From Isoetes taiwanensis (Eukaryota > Streptophyta > Lycopodiopsida > Isoetales > Isoetaceae): a stretch of DNA of 64,000 nt. Both the position numbers and the translations under genes were made by a program. The stretch is taken from contig JAJEKV010000160.1 of assembly GCA_021234155.1 (NCBI GenBank), positions 1,095,196 through 1,159,195 on the forward strand, in the 5' to 3' direction. Within the stretch, counting starts at the first letter, position 1. The number at the start of each line of letters is the position of its first letter. Positions 57,145 through 64,000 of the stretch are shown piece by piece. The notes beneath the pieces were generated by a model. The model saw nothing but the letters and a program-made list of their open reading frames with translations. It had not been told where the DNA came from and did no database searches.

Positions 57145-57557
57145 TCAAGGGCAAAGTGGGCGGGGCTTCAATTTCACTGACATGTTGGACAAGTTGCACA
57201 TATAGAAGACAAGTTGTACTAATACTTTATCTCATAGATGATTACAACCGATTACAACAAGATGACAAGCTGCTCATTTAGGGGACTCTTCCGAAGTCAT
57301 TTTCACCGTGCACCCCAAACATCTTCTATCATGTACATTTGATGCTCTCTATTCCATATCGATGGATGATAACGCCAAGGGATCGTGATAATGGCGAGGA
57401 TTTAGTTTTAATCGCGGGTCATCCGGGCCTTCCATGGGTATCTCGCCAGCGCAATCGCTTGAAGTTTTCGCGGATTCATCTTGCGCTTGATGGAATCACG
57501 CTCAGACCGTGATCGAGACCACATGGCTAGATCTAAGGCCAAATTTGATGGTCAAAA

Positions 57558-57806
57558 TTGTTTGAGATATATTTATACCCACAATCATTATTGAAGGTAT
57601 TGTACGCGAAAGATTATTGGATGTACACCGATATACAACCAATAATGCCGCTACAAAGAGTCATCAATAATTCCTTGGCTATAAATATAGCCGATTCGAC
57701 GCCACAAAGACATTCCGCCGCCATGTCTCGCCATCTTCACAGCCCCATGTTGACACCCCTTACTTGCCTTATGACCTATGACGCATCTTTATGCTCGCGA
57801 AGTTGA
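57558..57806 (+). CDS. Unrecognised short frame, E4
   Basis: 82 codons, FEIYLYPQSLLKVLYAKDYW, DIQPIMPLQRVINNSLAINI. No family recognised; could be chance. Confidence 0.2.
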   Translation: MFEIYLYPQSLLKVLYAKDYWMYTDIQPIMPLQRVINNSLAINIADSTPQRHSAAMSRHLHSPMLTPLTCLMTYDASLCSRS

Positions 57807-58489
57807 AAGGGATCTCTCGATCCCCGGCCGTATGGTATAGCTACCGGTCGAAAAGAAAGACTCCCCGCGAAAGTATCATGTTACTATCCATATTTGTGGG
57901 TTCCGAGCGAGGCTTTTTTGAGATTAATAGAATCACCAATAATTACAATCTATGACTCATGTATTTCATAACTTTATATGATATGATGATGTAACCTGTT
58001 GTGCATGATTCTCGTTGTTATGTTTCAGCTTGTTATCTTCGGGTTCTCGATCTACGCTTTCTCGCTTTCCTTTTGCTCAAGAAGAAGGAAAGTGGGCTGG
58101 CTTCAATTTTCCCCGAAAGTGGAAGCCTTCATGAAACTACCTTCGTGCCATCTCAAGGCAAAAGTCGGGCGTCGCCAGCTCGGAGGAGACTATTCCCGAA
58201 AGAAAATGGGCGGTTTCAATTTCCTCCCGAAGGAAAGTGGGCGGGCCCAATTTCCCTCGTGAGGCCTCCATGAAATAAGATATTACGCTCGTAAATTGCA
58301 CGCCATTGGGATGTTCTCAATGTAGACAAAAACATTCTATTCACATAGGAATGGAGTACATGGATGGATTACGAGATAATAATATCAACTAAACAACATG
58401 CGCCGAAAAGCATAGGTTGAAACGTAATGACAATAGATAATAATAGATAATATTAAACATGGACGCTTCAACCAATATCCGCCCAACCG

Positions 58490-58849
58490 CTAATTAGATC
58501 CCCCCGCTTGAACTCGATATGTCTTGTCGGCAAAGATGATCCAGCCTGGGCCATCCACTCGCCATCGGATAGGGAGGCCGAGGATGAGTTTGATTACCAA
58601 AGCCACACGCTTCTTTTCCTTCTTTTGTAAAGCTTTAAACAACGACCGAAAGTGTTGTGCAGCCAAACATCCTCCATTTTCAGCAACCTCTTCGTGAGCT
58701 TTCGCCTCAGAATATGGCGCTTCAAGGAAATCAAGCGCCCTTCCTTCCAGCTCTACCCTCGCTAAGGTCATCCGCCATCGCCATCCTTCATCAACTCTCC
58801 ACGATTTAATGAGCTTCCCGAGTTGGCTTCTCATTTCTTTCCGTGCCAT
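58490..58849 (-). CDS. Unrecognised 119-residue frame near the E4 right end
   Basis: MARKEMRSQLGKLIKSWRVD, RWRMTLARVELEGRALDFLE and FRSLFKALQKKEKKRVALVI: helical and basic, clean from Met to stop, about 400 bp inside the right TIR. Reads away from the tip, against C4. Possibly a cargo gene of E4. Function unknown. Confidence 0.4.
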   Translation of the reverse strand: MARKEMRSQLGKLIKSWRVDEGWRWRMTLARVELEGRALDFLEAPYSEAKAHEEVAENGGCLAAQHFRSLFKALQKKEKKRVALVIKLILGLPIRWRVDGPGWIIFADKTYRVQAGGSN

Positions 58850-59220
58850 TTTGGTTTATCTCGCTCGCGACCTCAACCCGAAGCTGATTCGCATGAGCTA
58901 ATATTGGCTCACCGATATGGCACCGTGATTTCGCCATTGTGAATCCATAGTCGCTACCGGTTCTGACCATTCCCGACCGGGCACTAATATGAATCTACAC
59001 TATGCGATTTGCGAATGCCGGCCGCCGTGGCGCAGACCACGCCTACGTATGCGCTTTGGGGCAGACACAAACTCGGTTGGCACTTTTTGTGCTTTATAGA
59101 TACAAGGCCTGCCATCCCACCTACCTGCACACATTTCGAAAATGTGCATCATTCTACTAAATAAAACCCTTATTTTCTAAAAAATCGGGTACATTTGGGA
59201 GTCATATGGACTCGGCCAAA

Positions 59221-59245
59221 GTCCACAATTAATGAAATTATGCTT
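59221..59245 (-). repeat. E4 right terminal inverted repeat
   Basis: Inverse of the left end over AATTTCATTAATT; the H2 sequence (GTGCATGTCTTCAAC, TTTCATCTTGAC) resumes directly after it. Confidence 0.55.
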
Positions 59246-59284
59246 GTGCATGTCTTCAACTAAAATTTCATCTTGACTATGGCT

Positions 59285-61120
59285 TCAATATGAAAGGGAA
59301 AAGGAAAAAGTAATAGGAAAAGGGAAAGGGAAAGGGAAAGGGAAAGGGAAAGGAAAAGGGAAAGGGAAAAGGAAAAGGGAAAGGGAAAAGGCAAAGGAAA
59401 GGGAAAGGGAAAAGGAAAGGGAAAGGAAAGGGTAAGGGAAAGGGAAAAGGGAAAAGGAAAAAGGGGAAGGGGAAGGAAGGGAAAAGGGAAAACGATGAAA
59501 GGGAAAAAAGGGAAAAGGGGAAAAGGGGAAGGAAAAAGGAAAAACGATGAAAGGGAAAAGGGAAAAGGGAAAACGATGAAAGGGAAAAGGAAAAGGGGAA
59601 GGGAAAAGGAAAAAGATGAAAGGAAAAGGGAAAACTAAAAAAGGGAAATGGAAAGGGAAAGGGAAAAGGGAAAAGGAAAAGGGGACGGGAAAAGGAAAAC
59701 GATGAAAGGGAAAAAAGGGAAAAGGGAAACGGGGAAGGGAAAAAAAAATGATGAAAGGGAAAAGGGAAAAGGGAAAAGGAAAAGGGGAAGGGAAACGAAA
59801 AACGATGAAAGGGAAAAGGGAAAAGGGAAAAGGAAAAGGAAAAAGGGAAGGGAAAAGGAAAACGATGAAAGGAAAAAAGGAAAAGGAAAAGGGAAAAGGG
59901 AAAAGGAAGAGGGGAAGGGAAAAGGAAAAACGATGAAAGGGAAAAGGGAAAAGGGAAAAGGGAAAAGGGAAAAGGGAAAGGGAAAGGGAAAAGGGAAAAG
60001 GAATAAAAGAAAGGTAAGAGGAAAAATGAAAGAGAAGGAGAAAAGAAAAATGGAAAGATAAAAGAAAATAGAAAAAGGAATAGAATAGGCGAGGGGGAAA
60101 GGGAACGGAAAAAGAGCACCGCGAGAAGGGTAAGAAGTAAAGGTGAGAAAAGGAGAAAAAGGTAAGGGAAAATAAGAAAAGGTTGCAAAGTCTATGGGAA
60201 AAAGAAAAGTAAAAAGGAAAAGAGAAAGGGAAAGGGAAAGGGAAAAGGGAAAAGAGAAAGGGTGAAGAAAGAGAAAAAGGAAAGCAAAAAGAGCATCGAG
60301 AAAAAGGAAGAGGGAAAGAATGGAAAAATGAGGAAAAAGGTGGGGGGAAAGTAGAATAGACAAAGGGTAGGGAGCAAGGAATAGGAAAAGAGGAAAAGAG
60401 GAAGGAGAAAAGGGCACGCGAAAAAAGGGAAGAGGGAAAGGGTGAGGAAATAGAAAAAAGAAAGGGAAAAAGAGTATGGGAAAGGGAAAAGAAAAAAGAA
60501 ACAAGAAAGGAGAAAGTGGAAAGGGGAAAAAGGGGAAGAGGATGGGGAAAGAAGGAAAAAGGTTGAGAAAAGGGAATGGAAAGAGGCATATGAAAAGTTT
60601 AAAGGAACGGAAAGGGAAAATGTAAAGGAAGGGAAAAGAGAAAGGAAAGGGAAAAAGGGAACATCGCAAAGCAAAAAGGGTGGGGAATGTATGAAAAGGG
60701 AATGGAAAGTTGAAAGGAAAAGGGAAGGAAAAAGGAGAAGGGAAAGCAAAAAAAGAGCATGAGGAAAAAGAGGAGAGAGAAATGGGAAAAGAGATGGGGA
60801 AAAGGGCACGTGATCAAGAGGAAGAGGGTGGGGAAAGGAAGAAAAAAGGCACATGAAAAGGTAAGCAAAAGAGAACTAAAAATTGCATGAGAAACCCGAA
60901 AGAGAAAAGGAAAAGGAAAAGGAAGAGAAAGGGGAAAAGGAAAGGGAAAGAGAGTAGTGGAAAAATGGGAAGAGCGGGGGAAAGATAAAAAGGAAGGAAA
61001 AAGTGATAAGAAAAAAAAAAAGAAAAAAAAAGGGAAGGGAAAGGGAAGGCAAAGGGAGGGAGAAGGGGTTAGAAAAAAAAAAGGAGAATAAAAAAAAGAA
61101 AGAAATTAAAGGTTCCTTAA
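59285..61120. repeat. GA-rich tract of Helitron H2
   Basis: About 1.8 kb of nearly pure purine on the plus strand, regular (GGGAAA)n at 59315-59345 and irregular after. A subrepeat GAAAACGATGAAAGGGAAAA recurs about every 60-80 bp from 59490 to 59940. The long frames on both strands are composition artefacts. Confidence 0.88.
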
Positions 61121-61154
61121 TTTATGCCCAAGAAGGCCTGGGTACCATTACTAG

Positions 61155-61897
61155 TAATGTTATAGCGCAGTGTCTCAATGGAGCCCTAGATCTGACGTAT
61201 CAAGGATTTGATTGACCAACGGTGGAGAGATGATGTGTGCATGTTCAACTAAATTTTCATCTTGACCATGGCTCCAATATGATTCACTCAATCCGACAAA
61301 TAATCCATGAAAGGGAAAAGGGAAAAGGAAAAGGGGAAGGGAAAAGGAGAGAAGGAAAAGTAAAAGTAAGAGAGAAAGGACAAAAGGAAAAAAGGAAAAG
61401 GGAAAAGGGAAAAGGAGAAATAAAAATATGAAAAAATAAAAAACAGAAAAGGAAAAATAGAAAACAAAAAAGGGGAAGAAGGAAAAGGAACAAAAAAGGG
61501 TAAGGAAGGGAAAAACAAAAAGAGAAGGAGAAAAGGGAAAAAGGGAAGATAAAATGACCGATGGCCAAAATTCACTCAATCCGATAGTCAAAAAGGGAAA
61601 TGGGAAAAGGAAAAAGGAAAAGGGGAAGGGAAAAAAGGAAGAGGGAAATAAAGATAAAGGGAAACAAAAACAAGAAAAAAAATGGAAAAGGAAAAAAAAG
61701 AAAAGGAAAGAGGGAAAAGTGAAAAAGAAGGAAAGAAGGAAAAAGGTAAGAAGGGTAAAAGTGAAAAAGAAATGAAGTGAAAAGAAGTAAAGGAAAAAAT
61801 AAATAAACTAGGAAGGATGAAAAAGGAATTAGAAAGGATGAAAAAAGAAAGATTGGAAAAGGAAAGGAAAGGAAATAGAAAAGGGGACAGAAAAGGA
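61155..61897 (+). mobile_element. Helitron H3 5' part, cut by H2
   Basis: Directly after the H2 end the sequence TTATAGCGCAGTGTCTCAAT, GGAGCCCTAGATCTG matches the H1 5' region (TATAGCGTGTGTCTTCCATG, GAGACCTAGATCC). The missing first bases may be TCACAACA at 46701-46708, left of H2, so H2 would sit inside the tip of H3. A GA tract follows (61310-61890) with an internal CACTCAATCCGATAGTC repeat at about 61572. The 3' end was not seen. Confidence 0.5.
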
Positions 61898-62165
61898 GAG
61901 TTGCCTGCTTCCCAAGAAAATTTGGAGCATGAGATTGTCTATGATTATGCTTGACAGGCGAGGTCCTTGCCTACTTCTCAAATAAATGTAGAAGATTGAC
62001 ATGTCGTATATCGAACCGCAACTCAATTTGACCGTTGTGTTATATCTAAAATTGAGTTATAATGTTGTACTTTCAATCCAATAGCTCGAGTTCAAATCTC
62101 GATAGGACCTCATTGAAAATGAAGGCGCTCAATGGCTTGTGAACGAAAGTGAAAGCACTCGATGG
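61898..62165 (+). repeat. tRNA-Gln repeat unit, inverted, partial
   Basis: Inverted copy of the array spacer (GCCTGCTTCCCAAGAAAATT, GGCGAGGTCCTTGCCTAC) with one 3'-half tRNA-Gln-like sequence (about 62055-62110). No full tRNA. Orientation is opposite to the other array parts. Confidence 0.8.
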
Positions 62166-62199
62166 ATATCACAACAAGAAAAGGGTCATTTAGCGACGT

Positions 62200-62600
62200 C
62201 TATAGCGACATCTGAGCGATGTCTATGCGACGCCCGACGGCCGCCGTGACGCCGTTGCGCATTATCGCCGCGACGCGGCGCCGCGATGCGACGCGGCAAG
62301 CAGCGTCAGCAGACGCCGCGCAGACGCGACACGACGCCGGCAGACGCCGTGATGCGCGGACACGGAAATATACACGCGGGAATAAACACGGAATATACAC
62401 GGAACATTAATCAAAATCCACGCTGCCCGCAAAGCCACGCGGTATACGCCAGATGCTTAACGCGGACACGTGGATTACACGCGGAATATACACGCGGAAT
62501 ATACACGCGCGTAAAAGCCACGCGGTATACCGCCGCATGCGACGCGGACACGGAATATACACGCGGAAAATTCAAAAATCACAGATAGAAAGCCACGCAA
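62200..62600. repeat. GC-rich ACGCGGAATATAC repeats
   Basis: A GC-rich, CGACGC-rich part (62220-62350), then imperfect repeats of AAGCCACGCGGTATACGCC and ACACGCGGAATATACACGCG. The latter, with ATATAC and GTATAC palindromic centres, resembles in style the element-specific palindromes elsewhere in this window. Confidence 0.65.
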
Positions 62601-62637
62601 AAAAAAGCCATCGGATACGCCGCATGCTTAATGTAGG

Positions 62638-62830
62638 GGAAAAAAAAAAAAAAATAAAAATATATTTATATAAAAATATAAATATAAAATATTTTTAAAT
62701 AATCACAAAAGTGTTTTATATTTATATTTTTAAATAGTCACAAAATTATTTTTATATTTATATATTTTAAATAATCACAAAAGTGAATTGTATTTATATT
62801 TTTAAATAATCACAAAAGACTCAAGTTAAG
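62638..62830. repeat. AT-rich ~45-bp tandem repeat
   Basis: Four diverged units of AATCACAAAAGTG plus TATATTTATATTTTTAAAT. Confidence 0.75.
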
Positions 62831-62858
62831 AGGAGTATCCAAACCTTTTAGCCTAGAG

Positions 62859-64000
62859 CTAATCTCTCGCGATTCTGGAGAAGTCATCCGAAAGTACGTA
62901 GTTTGAGGACGCCGAACCGCCACCGCATCTGGCTATATTGGATGGCTCTCCAAAGAATGTTTGCAGATCCTCACGAACCCCCCGCCCCATGTCATGCTCT
63001 AGACCTTCATTCATATCCGCCATCGCTCCTATAAAACCAAAAAGAATATGGTGTTAATGTAGTTCATAGAATTATAATAATTTTCTACAACGCACCCTCG
63101 CGATTCCCGCTGGCGGGGACAGCTCGTCATTATAACTGATACAGATAAACAACTTTCCACGCCCGTGGCTACTTGGTAATGCCGCTTGTTAGGGGAAACC
63201 CGTGATAGATGTTCCTATGATGACAATATAACGAGTATTAGCTAGTGACATTTAAAGTTCTTATTAAAATTAATGTGAACTAATATAGCTCTTACGAATC
63301 TATGGAAAACCCTTTTTCGATCACGTGAGCCCAAATGAGACGGCCACTTTTAGTTGCTTTGTTTGGTCCGAAATTCTATGTTTGTTTTTCGATCCTTTGC
63401 ACGCTCAATGCAACGATGACAAAAGGCACACAACATTATCACAAGTTAAAGTGAACTAATGACAAAAAAAATAAGAAATACCTTGATATCTTCCTTGTGG
63501 AGATTAAGTGGTTTAGGACCGCTGACCAATCGCTTCCTTCTTTTCGCGCAAGTCCGCTTCAGCCTTTGACCACATGGTGCCTTCAAATGACATAAATCGA
63601 TAGATCAACGCATATCAAAATAATAAAAACAAGACTATGACTAGGTCATGTACCTCCTTTTTCAGATAAGTCAGCCCCATCATCGGCGAGCTTCTTCCAG
63701 CTTAAATGCCTTTGCTTTTCTATCTCCGGGAAACTCGCTTCATTTTATTTTTGACGCTTCTATTCTCAAGGCTGGTCATAAGCGCCAGCCACTCCCCCTA
63801 TACCGCTGGGAGGCCATAAACCAGAGATATTATTTGTGACCCTGGCCCCTCAGTGTAGTATAAAAGACACTTCCCCCATCATCCTTCTTAGGAAGAGCGC
63901 CCCCAAGCATAAATGGTGGGTATATAAAAGCTTGTTTATGTCTACCACAATATACATATCCCGGCCCCGATTAAGAACTTTTGAGCACTTTTACAATGTA
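62859..64000 (-). CDS. 3' exons of an unrecognised gene, partial at the window end
   Basis: Last exon 62859-63028: after an acceptor (TTATAG) it reads GAMADMNEGLEHDMGRGVRE, DLQTFFGEPSNIARCGGGSA, SSNYVLSDDFSRIARD and stops. Upstream exon-like pieces with GT donors: about 63482-63580 (SKAEADLREKKEAI / LNLHKEDIK, frame uncertain) and about 63654-63770 (EASFPEIEKQRHLSWKKLAD, DGADLSEKGG). The rest runs past the window. It may be the C gene of a fifth element, given the neighbouring GC-rich palindromic repeats, but nothing decisive is seen. Confidence 0.4.

Larger units (their letters stand above)
46776..59245. mobile_element. E4: ~12.5-kb element with T4 and C4
   Basis: The ends are related inverted repeats: left CAGCACAATTTCATTAATTT (46776), right (reverse) AAGCATAATTTCATTAATTG (ending 59245). 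They match the E1-E3 end pattern and interrupt the H2 5' region (GACCAATGGTGGAGAT | GTGCATGTCTTCAAC). No clear target duplication. T4 (minus) reads to the left end and C4 (plus) toward the right, as in E2. Confidence 0.6.
46709..61154 (+). mobile_element. Helitron H2 (plus strand), carrying E4
   Basis: 5' start TCTTATATTATCTTTTTTAG (46709) is followed by GAGGATTTGAATGACCAATG, homologous to the H1 5' region (GAGGATTTGATCGACCAACG). The 3' end is an imperfect hairpin (GCCCAAGAAGGCCTGGGT, 61126-61143) followed by ACCATTA-CTAG (61151-61154), the same terminal bases as H1. Without E4 the unit is about 2.0 kb and has the same order: 5' region, GA tract, hairpin. The pairing of these two ends is inferred from orientation and homology. 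No helicase gene. Confidence 0.6.

Noticed and set aside
59152-59168. Helitron 5' end (TCTACTAAATAAAACCC)
   Set aside because: It lies inside the right end of E4, and the H2 5' region is better placed at 46709; the match is to a short AT-rich motif only.
2435-59245. Endogenous giant virus or bacterial contamination (ParB and methylase genes)
   Set aside because: The genes have GT-AG introns, sit between transposon TIRs with target duplications, occur as four diverged copies with a transposase, and are nested in plant-type Helitrons.
59285-60868. 434-, 344- and 303-residue minus-strand frames
   Set aside because: Same artefact as above, from the GGGAAA-type tract of H2.

Overview
The window looks like a repeat-dense stretch of a large plant (streptophyte) nuclear genome. 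Supporting signs are GT-AG introns, a CACTA (En/Spm, TNP2-type) transposase fragment, Helitron ends, tRNA-Gln-like units and long satellites. I see no intact single-copy host gene. Nearly everything is mobile DNA, and most reading frames are broken by small indels (decay, assembly error, or both). The species cannot be fixed from the sequence.

The main result is a family of four large, diverged DNA transposons, called E1-E4 here: E1 2435-14548, E2 about 18236-26693, E3 28574-45058, E4 about 46776-59245. They share related terminal inverted repeats (AA(G/C)-N(6-10)-ATTAAA-like-GGGA). E1 and E3 have 4-bp target duplications (AAAT; ACTT). All four have the same two-arm layout. One arm carries an uninterrupted transposase-like gene (T1-T4; DUF7869-like, with motifs of the type D.MDQ, LDN..G.NKNR, GHTH.D.D). 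The other arm carries a divergently transcribed gene (C1-C4), in several copies visibly split by GT-AG introns, for a protein built from prokaryote-like parts: a ParB/Srx-like N-terminal domain, then an N6/N4 DNA-methyltransferase fold, and in E1 and E3 a C-terminal FCP1/HAD-phosphatase-like domain. Only E2 keeps a recognisable methylase active site (DLPY; DAFSGSGTT). E1 and E3 keep the fold pattern with replaced motifs.

Each element has its own palindromic word, repeated many times in introns and spacers of the C arm and not noticed in the T arm: TCTCGACTCGCGAGTCGAGA (E1), AGTGTATTCGAATACACT and TGTGTATTCCGGAATACACA (E2), AATCGCGCCAGGCGCGATT (E3), AAATTGGGCGGCCCAATTT (E4). A DNA-binding/methylating protein that differs between elements, together with element-specific palindromes, suggests a self-recognition (parS-like or modification-like) system. 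That function is inference.

The insertions are nested. A tandem array of tRNA-Gln-like units (16290-18119 and 45577-46700) is split at a precise A|T by Helitron H1 (minus strand, 18120-45576). H1 is itself expanded from about 2.5 kb by E2 and E3. A second Helitron, H2 (plus strand, 46709-61154), carries E4. Both Helitrons contain long purine tracts (GGGAAA-type on the sense strand), and E3 inserted into the tract of H1. A third Helitron start lies at 61155. The left flank holds a 19-bp-based satellite (14870-15680) and the CACTA fragment. The right end (62859-64000) holds the last exons of an unrecognised minus-strand gene that runs off the window.
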